NCBI RefSeq assembly: GCF_020379485.1
Contig: NC_063449.1
Coordinates: forward strand, 38,189,473-38,253,472
Length of the DNA: 64,000 nucleotides
Origin: Brassica napus
Lineage: Eukaryota; Streptophyta; Magnoliopsida; Brassicales; Brassicaceae
Direction of reading: 5' to 3'
Shown here in pieces: positions 9,678 through 18,747 of the stretch. Position numbers and translations under genes: made by a program. Every line of letters begins with the position of its first letter. Position 1 is the stretch's first letter. Below the pieces are notes generated by a model. It saw nothing but the letters and a program-made list of their open reading frames with translations. It did no database searches and had not been told where the DNA came from.

Positions 9678-11790
9678 ATGTAAGGACCCTATCCCACTCT
9701 CTTAGGTTCTATTTGTTAGGTTTTTGTGTGGTTTTGATAGATTTTTTTTAGGGTGATTGGTTAGGATTGTGATTTGGTTGTATAATAGGTTTAGAATTGT
9801 GATTTGGTTGAATGATTTGTTTTGTTGAATTGATTTAGAATTTTTTTATAATTTTTTTTTTGTATTTATAAAATCGATTTTTGTATATAAAATCGATTTT
9901 TGTATTTTACAAAACGATTTTTCTATATAAATTCGATTTTTTGGACTTTACAAAAAAAAAAATTCTATATAAATTCGATTTTTTGGATTTTACAAAACAT
10001 TTTAAATATCTATAAAATTTTTTTTGTAATTAAAAACTATTATTTGGGATTTAAAAATATTTTTAATATATATATATTATTAAAACTATTTTTTTGTAAT
10101 TATTAAACTATTTTTATTTATTACAACTATTTTTTGTTTATTAGAACTATTTTTATATATTTATTAAAAATTTTAAATATATATAATTTTTTTTTTGTGA
10201 TTAAATTATTTGGGTTTTTGTTTTTTTTTAAATTAATTTATATATTTCTGTATTTATTAAATATATTTTTTAAATTTACAGGTCTCATGATGATCAGACC
10301 CGGCCTCGACAGCGTCGTGGTCGTGGTGGTACGGAGAGCCAGTCTCGGGATTCCAGCCATTTTCAGGATTCCCCTTCGCCCCATAGCTCCAACCATACAT
10401 CTCCCTCTGCTGCACCCGCTCCTGCTCCTCTCGCTCCCGCTGCTGCATCCGCTCCTGTTCCTCCGGGTCCTCCGGGAGTGATGCGTGTTGCGGAGTTGGT
10501 TCAACAGCCCGGTCGTGACCATCTTCCGTATCTCACTCCGTATCCACATGGACGGGGTCAAACATGGTAATTAAACATTTTTTTTTCTTTAAATTTGGAT
10601 TCATTATTAACCGTTTGTTCTTTTAATAAGGTTCAACCGATCCGGGAACGGGATCAGCGCATGGATCAACCGTATGATGTACTCGGCCCTCGACAGTGGA
10701 CATCCGACTTTCACTCACTTCCCAACCGACAAGCAGGTTCTGTGGTTTCGTCAGTTTGCGGTAAGTATTCTAATTTTTTACTTATATTTTTAATCTTTAA
10801 TATAAATTTTCTACTAATTGTGTTTTTTTTTCAGCAAGAGTTCAACTGGAATTCCGATGAGACGCTCTTTATCTATCACCACTTCGTCCATAAAGTAATG
10901 GACAACTATGGAAAGCAGATCCACGAGTGGAAGAAGAAGTGGGAAATCAATAAGGTTCGATTTAATTTATTAAACCATTTGTGTGCGCATTGGGATAAGG
11001 AAGAGACGAAAGAAACTTCTTCCACCAACTCCACCAACCGCAGGAGCGACCGTAAAGGGAAGGGCATCTACAAGCATAACTTGGGTGCTCAATCTATTGC
11101 CACTCTCGGAGATCGCATGGTAAGTTCAACCGCTTTTTCTTCAATTATTTGAGTTTCAGAATTTAAATTTATTGTGCATTTCTTCTAATTTCTAATGTTT
11201 CTTTAATTTATGTTTTTTTTCAAGGCGGAAGAAAATGATGGCGAGCCGGTTGATGATCTCGCCCTAATGAGGAGGGTGTATACCAACAAGAAGACCGGCC
11301 AGATTGATGACGGTCTTGTGAGGGACGTGGTCGACCTGGTCCAAACTCAGGTGGTAGACGAAGTGTCTCAGCTTCAAACCGAGGATGACGCTTCGACGGC
11401 TTCGACCAACTTGTCCCGGTTTCGAATCAACGAAATCGTTGAATCCGTAAGTTCTTTGTTTTTAAAAGTTCAATTCATTTATTTCTTGGTTTAAATTTCT
11501 AAATTTGGCTTTTTTCTATTCAGTCGGTTCCAAAGAAGAAGGGACGTTTGGTCGGTTTGGGTCGTCGCACCCGGTCGGTTCCCCCTTCTTCTGCACCACC
11601 GCCCTTTGTTGATCCAGAAGTACTTACGGCCCAGTTTAAGGACAAAGATGATCATATATCTTTGTTGGAGACCCAGATGGCGGCTCAACAGGCGGGCAAT
11701 GAGGCACAGAGGAGGCTGAACCAGCAAATGATGGAGATGATGCAGAGGATGTACCCGAACGAGGTGTTCCCGGACGTGTCAGACCCGTAG
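9678..11790 (+). CDS. Second CACTA-1 gene: plant transposase, Ptta/En/Spm (Transposase_24) type
   Basis: This is the TNPA-like partner gene of CACTA-1. Six exons (9678-9679, 10282-10566, 10631-10760, 10835-11119, 11225-11446, 11524-11790) give exactly 1191 bases, that is 396 residues. The first coding exon supplies only the AT of the start codon; the G comes from exon 2 after a 602-bp AT-rich intron. Exon 2 encodes an Arg-rich then Pro/Ala-rich N-terminus. Exons 3-5 hold the conserved core ([20 protein letters not shown], then [17 protein letters not shown]). The last exon encodes a C-terminal coiled-coil-like region ([20 protein letters not shown]) ending in [13 protein letters not shown]. 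Such proteins bind the subterminal repeats and help excision. All junctions are GT-AG and no stop interrupts the frame. One segment after about 10960 is less like the family and could be slightly altered. Confidence 0.85.
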
Positions 11791-11944
11791 TTTTTTTTTT
11801 TCCACAAACTCGGAATGTTTTATTTTTATTTGTGAAACTTTGAATATTAATTAATATGATTTCAATTTTACTTTTAATTTCATATTTTCGAATTTAAATT
11901 TCAGAAATTTTTTTTTTTTTTTAAAATTAATATTTTTTACATTC

Positions 11945-12485
11945 CGAGGAAATTAATTATATTTTTCACTTGATCGATCGATGCGTTTTTGAACAAAAAA
12001 GCATCGATTGATGAGTTTTTTAAAAAACGTTCGGGCTATACCGAGGGACAGGTTCCTCTGTTTATTCCGAGGAACTGTTGCCTCGGAATTTTCCGAGGGA
12101 CAGCTCCCTCGGAATCTCGGAATATACCGAGGGAAAAGTACCTCGGAATAAACCGAGGAAAAGGTCCGTCGGTATACTCCTATCGATCGATGTATATATG
12201 TCCAAACACGCATCGATCGATGAACTTCCGAGGAATTATACCGACGAAGTTCTCCCTCGGTATATTCCGAGGACATTTCCGACAAACTAGTGATCCTCGG
12301 AATTTCCTCAGAAATTTATTTCCTCGGAATTCCGTCGGAAAATTCCGAGGGATTTCCGAGGAAAAAAAATTTTCCGAGGAATTATTTCCGACGACGTGTT
12401 TCATCGGTATGTCGTCGGAATAACGATATTCCGACGAAATTCCGACGATTTTTTTCCTCAGAATCCTTGATGTTTTCTTGTAGTG
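11945..12485. repeat. Right subterminal array and terminal repeat of CACTA-1
   Basis: Dense CCGAGGAA / TTCCTCGG and CGACGGA motifs in both orientations, with several ATCGATCGAT palindromes, lead to the terminal TGTTTTCTTGTAGTG. Confidence 0.85.
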
Positions 12486-12869
12486 ACCAAAGTGGTTAAC
12501 TACAACTTTATATTCAAATATTATGTTCTCATATTAATAAAATTTAAGTTTGTCGGAAAAAAAAAACTTGTAGCAAATTTCAAGTGATGATCTCTTAAAT
12601 ATCCTTGTTACATGCCATGTTAAAAGAGAGAGAAGAGACATATGAAGAAGAGACGTATGAACTCTTTGGATATTAGCTTAGATATAATTGATTTATTTTT
12701 ATTCATTGGCCTGCAAATATGATTAGTGTAAAATGAGTTTATACCACATATTCTTATTTACATCAAGTCTCTCAATGAAATAAAAATTGTATAACATATC
12801 GACCAATAATAGAAAAATGTGATTAAGGATTCTTGGTCTTTGAAAATTATTAGATATGTTAGCTACTGA
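12486..12869. other. Host DNA between the two CACTA elements
   Basis: This 384-bp AT-rich segment separates two independent CACTA insertions, each with its own target duplication. No coding or structural signal is seen. Confidence 0.6.
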
Positions 12870-13330
12870 CACTACAAGAAAACATAAGTTTTATGAGGGC
12901 GGTTTTCTTCGTGAGTTCGTCGTAAAAGAGGCTTTATGAGGAATTAGCGAGGAAACACGTTTTGTCGTTACTCGTTCGTCGTAACACATATTTCCTCGCC
13001 AATTCGTCGTAAATTAGCGAGGAAAATATTTCGTAGTAAAAACAAAGAAAACAAATCGTCGTAAAGACCATGTAGACAGTCGACGTAAGAATGTCGCTAC
13101 CGTTCCTCGTAAATACCACGAAAGCATTTCCTCGTAAACGACACGTACATATCTCGAAAGCATTTCCTCGTAAAATTCACGTAATTACCTTGAAATGTTT
13201 TCCTTGTAATTTTCACGTAAATACCTTGAAAGTATTTTCTCGTAAAATACTCGTTTAACATTTCTCGTGATTTCCTCGTAAATGTTCAACGTAAATAAGT
13301 CGTAGATTAGCTACGAATCTACTTCGTTTT
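12870..13330 (-). repeat. Left terminal and subterminal repeats of CACTA-2
   Basis: The terminal inverted repeat is followed by many TTCCTCGTAAA, TCGTCGTAAA and ACCTTGAAA-type units. They match the array at 31480-31817 in inverted orientation. Confidence 0.8.
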
Positions 13331-13483
13331 ATTATTTAACAAATTTAAAAATAGAATTAAAAAATATTTAAAATTATTTAATTTATTAATAAAATTAAAA
13401 TTTAAAAAATAAATAAATACGCAAATATTTTATATATAAATAAGTTTTGAATTTATAATACAACCACAGAAAAAAAAAAAGAA

Positions 13484-15351
13484 CTAAGAGTCGTGCATCG
13501 CCCAGAGGAATTCATCACTCCTCCTATCTACATCCTCCTCGGCATGTGTGTCGTCGGATGGTCCCTCGCCTGGAATGGGATTTTGTCGTCGCATGTTCCT
13601 CAACATGGTCTCCCATTCCGGATGTGTGGCCGCTATAAAGTCCAAGAAGCCCTCGAGTCCACCCACACGACCTGTGAATGCAGATTTTGTCGCGGTCAAC
13701 TCGTTACGCAGCTCAGTGACTTCATCATCCCGTCACTGACCATAATACGATGTTGCTCTCGGAACATCGTTGACGGAACCAATCTCCAACGTCCGTCCCT
13801 TTTTTTTGGGACAACCTTAAAAACCAAAAATAAATATTGTTAGTAAAAATTTAAAGTTAAATTAAATGAATAATAAAAATTTAAAATTTTAGAAAATTTA
13901 CCTCCTCGTAAATCTTATCCACTTCAAGTGTGGATAAGGTGACGGGTAATCCGTCGGTAGACTGCTGGGTCAGCTGGGTCTGGCGGTCTTCAACCCGAGC
14001 AACCACGTCGTTGTAGATTTGCTCGGACTTGCCATCTACAAATACGCCTGCCTTGTTCTTGTGGGTCCTCTCGTAAAGTTCCATAAGAGACGGGAGATGT
14101 TCCGTCTCTTTGGCCTAAAAAATATTTAAGAAAGTTAGAATAAAAATATATATATTAAAAAATTTATTTAATAAAATATTTAATTACCATTTTCAAAAGG
14201 ACACCGGCGTGGGGATTTTGGCTCGTAGTGTGAAGCATCGGCCCGTTTCCGTGCTCATCGACCGTGTTACGGGAGTTAGAGCAAGACTGGGCGATTCTAA
14301 TGGAATCAGGAAGACGCCAATAACGGATGAGGCCATCCCACACATCCGTGGTGAGCTCAACGGGTTTGCCACGCTCATACCCCTTAACGATCCAGTCACC
14401 CTTCTAGTTGGAGACCGTGTCCAACAAGCGAACTTTCGCCTTCGCGTTAAACTTCTTCCTCACCCTCTCAGTGATCCCCAAGGCCCAATTATATTTTTTC
14501 TGTTGGAAAAAATAAATTAACAATTAGTTTTTTAGAAAGTATATATATAAATCATGAAAAAATTAAAGTATATATAATTAATTAATAGAAACTTACAGAG
14601 TAAATTTTGAACCACGTCTTTCTGACGTAGTGAGGCGGCTTACTCCAGTTCGGATGTGCCATGGAGAAGTAACCTTTGATCGTGTCGGTTACGTCTGAAG
14701 CAAGACATCCGTCAACCCCCCACCTGGAAAATACAAATTTAAAATATAGATTATTTTTTAATGCTATAAAAGAATTTTAAACGAATTAAAAGATAAAATT
14801 AATGCAACATACCACAAAGTTCCGTCCGGTCGGTCGGGGTCGATGACTGGTAAACCTTCTCTGCCTGGCAGACGGAGAATTTCCTCTACAGTGTACTGCG
14901 AGAAAGGAGCACTCGGAGGCACCATCAAATAGGGATGAATATCGGCGGCCATCGGAGGTGCCATCGGAGGAGGCACATGAGGAGGCATCGTCGGATGAGC
15001 CATCGGGGAAGGCACATGAGGAGCCGATGGTGCACTAGAAGAAGTAGATCCAGAGACTCTCTGAGTGTACTGAGTCTCGGGGACAGTCTCCTGACCCGAA
15101 GAACCGGGAGCTGAAGAAGAGGGGTCTAAACGACTACCCGGCTCACCGAACATCTCTCTGTAATGGGCAGTAAATCTTCCTTTTCGAACCTGGGAAAACA
15201 ATTTAATTTTTAAAATTAACATCAACAGTATATTTTCCAACATTATCCACCTAATCAACACTAAATAACATAAAATCCGTAAACCTATCTAAATTCCCTA
15301 TACTAACCACCTAATATATTCTAAACTAACCAAATTAGAGAGGCTTACCAT
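13484..15351 (-). pseudogene. Second CACTA-2 gene: Transposase_24-type, inactivated
   Basis: This is the TNPA-like gene of CACTA-2. Exons on the minus strand are 15349-15351 (the ATG alone), 14813-15189, 14597-14723, 14188-14499, 13902-14114 and 13484-13815. They total 1364 bases, one short of a whole frame. The product would begin with VRKGRFTAHYREMFGEPG and a Pro/Met-rich stretch. The family core follows (GYFSMAHPNWSKPPHYVRKT, then ERTHKNKAGVFVDGK), ending in an acidic tail. Three lesions are visible: a TAG at 14404-14406 where the family has Trp, one base missing from an A run at about 13800-13807, and a TGA in the last exon where Arg (CGA) is expected. An intron directly after the start codon parallels the split start in CACTA-1. 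Confidence 0.85.
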
Positions 15352-15415
15352 TGCTACGAAATGGAGAGGAAGTGGAGAGGAAGTAGAGAGGAAAGAAAGA
15401 GTGAGCGCTCGGGGG

Positions 15416-15425
15416 TATATATAAG
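15416..15425 (-). promoter_or_regulatory. TATA box of the second CACTA-2 gene
   Basis: The minus strand reads CTTATATATA about 65 bases upstream of the ATG-only exon, followed by a CT-rich leader. The gypsy element inserted about 130 bp upstream of it. Confidence 0.55.
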
Positions 15426-15548
15426 ATTACATATCGTCACAAATTCCTCGTAAGGTTACGACGAAATAGCAAACAGTTACAAAGGCCTGTGCTTTATTGT
15501 ACGAGGAAATAGCGAGAAATTACAAAGGTCCGTGTTTTTATATACGAG

Positions 15549-15553
15549 GTATT
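15549..15553 (+). other. Target-site duplication of the gypsy element, left copy
   Basis: GTATT directly precedes the 5' LTR and is repeated at 26947-26951 directly after the 3' LTR. Confidence 0.9.
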
Positions 15554-16055
15554 TGTTGGACCCGAATATGACCCTCAGATGAGGTACCGATAAGCGTGAG
15601 CTAGCATGTGGGTTGCGATAAGCCCATCATAACAAAGGGAGCTGAAAGCCGAGCTGACGACTGGACCTGGGAGACATCATAGCAGAGGTCACGACAGAAA
15701 GTGAGCTAACACCTTAAGAGACTCGGTCAAGAGGAGCCTAAAGCGAGCTCCGTAATTGAAGCCAAATATCTAGGAGAACAGTTGAAGGGTTGCCAACGAA
15801 ACCTAGACTATATAAAGATGGAGAAGATAAAAGACAAGGGCTCTCTTTTTTTTCATGGATGAACTTTTGTACTAGATTAAAAGCATTACGTATTCTTTGA
15901 TCATCACAAGATACATTCCTTTGTATTCATCATCTTTCAACTCATCAATAAAATCATATTCATTCTTCAAGTTTATTTACGGGATTCAGCCCACGATTCT
16001 CATTCATCTCTCTTGACCTAACCTAAATCTAAGAAGTGAAACCTTGTCTCTCACA
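15554..16055 (+). repeat. 5' LTR of the gypsy element
   Basis: A 502-bp LTR. A TATA box (TATATAAA) is at 15809-15816 and a polyadenylation-like AATAAA at 15947-15952. It ends in TCTCACA. Confidence 0.95.
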
Positions 16056-16075
16056 ATTGGCGCCGTCTGTGGGGA
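16056..16075 (+). other. Primer-binding site of the gypsy element
   Basis: ATTGGCGCCGTCTGTGGGGA directly follows the 5' LTR. TGGCGCCG-type sites are usual in Tat and Athila elements and pair with the 3' end of a host tRNA. The exact tRNA is not assigned here. Confidence 0.75.
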
Positions 16076-16110
16076 CAAATAATCGAATCCCTTTCTCTAA
16101 AGCTTAAAGG

Positions 16111-18741
16111 ATGAATCCATTAGATGGAACGAATCCATCTAACCCCGATCAATCGAACCAGAGCAATAGCTCACCGAACCGCACTGCTCCGGGGGCAAAT
16201 AACCCGAGAGCCTCCGGAGGGACCAACTTTGGGTCCTCAGCCCTCAATAACCCATCGCATCAATCCGCTCCGAACCAAACGGAAGATCAGCTTTCTGAGA
16301 TCCGTCGGATGATGCTCCAGTTAGTGGACAAAGCTCAAGAGACCGAGCGAACGGTGCAACAGTTAGCCGAACGGCAGCAACAGTTCGAAGAGATAACCAG
16401 ATCTCAATCCGCAACGACCCAACCGTCCGTCCACCAGGGAAGAGGAGTCACTTTCCATGAACGGTTAGCCGACCCTTCCTTCCCTAGAGAGCGCCTGAAC
16501 TTCTCCCCTGATAGCCCAGGTGCAGAAGGGCAGGAACCTGCTTTCCGAACGCCTCGCGCTAGGACAGCTCCTGCGTTTACCCCTCCTATCACCAGCACCA
16601 TGGGGAGCAATGTAGCTACAACTAGCTCCATGCCTGATCGAAACACCGGTGGGAGCACCCGTTTGCCTCCACCGCCACCTCCTTCCGGGTCTGGAGCAGG
16701 AACCAACATACCGTCCGGGGCCAGAACATCAGCTTCAGTGTTTCAAGCTAGGGTTTCAACCCCAAGCACAGACGAATACCAAAGAACGGATGCTGATCCT
16801 GCAGCTCTCCGCACTAACCTCGCTCGGAGCCTAAGGACCAATGAGCGACCTATTTCGCCAGCTAGCTGGGAAGACGACCGAGCTCGGTCTCACCAGGAAC
16901 CTGCTCGCCGAGTATCTGATAATGACCCAAATGTCCTTCCCTTCGAGGGACCTGACGCAATTCGCAGGTACATGGAGCGAACCCACGCAGCTCTCCAGAA
17001 ATTGGGAGCTCAAGTTCACAAGGTAACGAGCTCAGCTCCCGAAATCGAGAGCTTAATTGAGGAGACTCGTGGAACTCCGTTCACCGATAGAATTGCCAAC
17101 TCTTACATAAGAGATACTCGAAAAATTAAAATTCCTGAATACGATGGGAACGCAGACCCAAAGGCCTATTTAAGAGCCTTCCGATTAGCTATCGTTAAAG
17201 CTCACTTCACAAAGGAAGAGTGTGATGCAGGATATTGCAGAACATTTGCCGAAAACCTGATCGGAACAGCCCTCGAATGGTTCTCCAGCCTCGAGCCGAA
17301 CTCTATAGACAGTTTCGATCAATTGGCTAACGCCTTTATGAAGCAATATTCAACTCACATCCTGAAACAAGCGTCTGAGGCTGACCTCTGGAAGATCAGA
17401 CAAGGACTGGAAGACTCACTGCGAGTCTACATCGAAAAGTTCAGAGCAGTAAGAACTAAACTCTCGAATCCCAACGATCAGGTAGCCATTGAGGCTCTTA
17501 GGAGAGGTCTCTGGTATAAATCAGGTTTCTTCTCGGAGCTAACGCTAAATCCCCCTCCAACCATCGATGACGCCCTCCATAAGGCCTCTAGATACATTAC
17601 CTTGGAGGAGGAAATGGCAGCATTAGATAAGCTCCACAGAAAACCCCAGAGTCACCCGAAAGGCGAAGCCTCCGATGGAAAGGGACCTCACAAAAGAGGT
17701 AGCTCCCGAAATAATCAGACCCAGGGAGAACATTCTTACGTAGTCGAGGAAGACAAGGAAGAAAAACCTGTCGCCGCGACAGCTAAAGCCCCCTGGTCCA
17801 AAGGTTATGACGAGAGCAAACATTGCTCTTACCACGATCGAAAGGGACATTCAACCGAAGAATGTTGGGACCTCCAACGACAACTGGCTGCTAAATTCGC
17901 AGCCGGAGAAATAAAAGATGTGGACCTCAAAAAGCCACAACCTTATCAGAAGAGAGGTCCCAGAGATAGCTCTCCGAAACGCGAGAGGTCACCTGAAAAA
18001 GAAACAGACTCACCACCCCCAGCTCCCAAAAAGAGAGTCGAGATGATCCTTGGAAAGTTTCCACAAGGAAAAAGCCTACAAATCGAGGCCCTCTTGAGTA
18101 AACCACCTCCCCAATCGAGCCCTGGCTCAAGGATCGATTACATCCTTGGAGGGTCCGGTGTGTGTCAAGACTCCGTTAACTCTATTAAAAGTCACGTACG
18201 GAAAGCTGTGTCAAACACTCAGTCCAAACCGACCAAGCCTGAGTCTAACACTAAGATCTCTTTCTGGGAGAGCGAGACATTAGACCTCGATAGACCTCAC
18301 GACGATGCCCTTGTCATAACATTAAATATAGCAGGGTACGAGGTACCTAAGCTCATGATCGACACCGGAAGCTCCGTCGATCTTATTTTCTACAACGCAC
18401 TAAAGGGAATGGAAATAGACGACTACGAAATTGTCGACCAGAAATCCAACCTCGTAGGTTTCTCAGGTGAAACAGCCACCTCATTGGGAACAATTAAGCT
18501 CCCAATTATAGCTGGCGGAGTCATGAAAATGACCAACTTCATAATTGTCGACAAACCATCCCCTTTCCACGCAATCCTCGGAAGGCCTTGGATTCATAAG
18601 ATGAAAGCAGTAGCTTCAACTTATCACCAATGCGTGAAATTTCCAACAACCAACGGAATAGCTACCATACACGGTAGCCAAAAGATTTCAAGGATCTGTT
18701 ACCTGGGAGGATTCGAAATCATAAAAGAATCCCCCCAATAG
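16111..18741 (+). CDS. Gypsy gag-protease polyprotein, ending at a readthrough-type UAG
   Basis: This 876-residue ORF starts at the first ATG, 55 bases after the LTR. Residues 1-300 are low complexity (Pro, Ser, Asn-rich, with a Gln-rich coiled-coil-like part near 70-105). The capsid-like Retrotrans_gag region is at about 325-490 (YDGNADPKAYLRAFRLAI, then ALEWFSSLEPNSIDSFDQ). A modified zinc knuckle follows (CSYHDRKGHSTEEC, about residue 571). The aspartic protease has its active site LMIDTGSSVDLIFY with the catalytic Asp at residue 751. The ORF stops at TAG 18739-18741 within CAA-TAG-CAA-TTA. The same frame then stays open for 67 codons colinear with the usual protease-RT linker, so the stop sits inside what is a single gag-pol frame in relatives. 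Leaky termination would make both Gag-Pro and Gag-Pro-Pol. Confidence 0.9.
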   Translation: MNPLDGTNPSNPDQSNQSNSSPNRTAPGANNPRASGGTNFGSSALNNPSHQSAPNQTEDQLSEIRRMMLQLVDKAQETERTVQQLAERQQQFEEITRSQSATTQPSVHQGRGVTFHERLADPSFPRERLNFSPDSPGAEGQEPAFRTPRARTAPAFTPPITSTMGSNVATTSSMPDRNTGGSTRLPPPPPPSGSGAGTNIPSGARTSASVFQARVSTPSTDEYQRTDADPAALRTNLARSLRTNERPISPASWEDDRARSHQEPARRVSDNDPNVLPFEGPDAIRRYMERTHAALQKLGAQVHKVTSSAPEIESLIEETRGTPFTDRIANSYIRDTRKIKIPEYDGNADPKAYLRAFRLAIVKAHFTKEECDAGYCRTFAENLIGTALEWFSSLEPNSIDSFDQLANAFMKQYSTHILKQASEADLWKIRQGLEDSLRVYIEKFRAVRTKLSNPNDQVAIEALRRGLWYKSGFFSELTLNPPPTIDDALHKASRYITLEEEMAALDKLHRKPQSHPKGEASDGKGPHKRGSSRNNQTQGEHSYVVEEDKEEKPVAATAKAPWSKGYDESKHCSYHDRKGHSTEECWDLQRQLAAKFAAGEIKDVDLKKPQPYQKRGPRDSSPKRERSPEKETDSPPPAPKKRVEMILGKFPQGKSLQIEALLSKPPPQSSPGSRIDYILGGSGVCQDSVNSIKSHVRKAVSNTQSKPTKPESNTKISFWESETLDLDRPHDDALVITLNIAGYEVPKLMIDTGSSVDLIFYNALKGMEIDDYEIVDQKSNLVGFSGETATSLGTIKLPIIAGGVMKMTNFIIVDKPSPFHAILGRPWIHKMKAVASTYHQCVKFPTTNGIATIHGSQKISRICYLGGFEIIKESPQ

Positions 18742-18747
18742 CAATTA
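18736..18747 (+). promoter_or_regulatory. Candidate stop-codon readthrough signal between gag-pro and pol
   Basis: The codons CAA TAG CAA TTA match the tobacco-mosaic-virus readthrough context (UAG followed by CAR-YYA) at every position. They lie where gag-pro and pol synthesis would need to be balanced. Confidence 0.6.

Larger units (their letters stand above)
2133..12485 (+). mobile_element. CACTA-1: complete En/Spm (CACTA) DNA transposon
   Basis: The element starts with CACTACAAGAAAACA at 2133 and ends with its inverted copy at 12485, with the trinucleotide ACC on both sides (2130-2132 and 12486-12488). This is the 3-bp target duplication expected for the superfamily. Both ends carry many short copies of TTCCGAGGAA-like motifs in both orientations, the usual subterminal transposase-binding arrays. 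Inside lie a TNP2-type transposase gene (+), an ATHILA-ORF1-like gene (-) and a second transposase gene (+). The first gene has a frameshift and the second transposase gene looks intact, so the copy may be mobilised in trans. Confidence 0.95.

Noticed and set aside
9840..10280. Phe/Ile-rich frames in AT-rich DNA
   Set aside because: This is the first intron of the second CACTA-1 gene.
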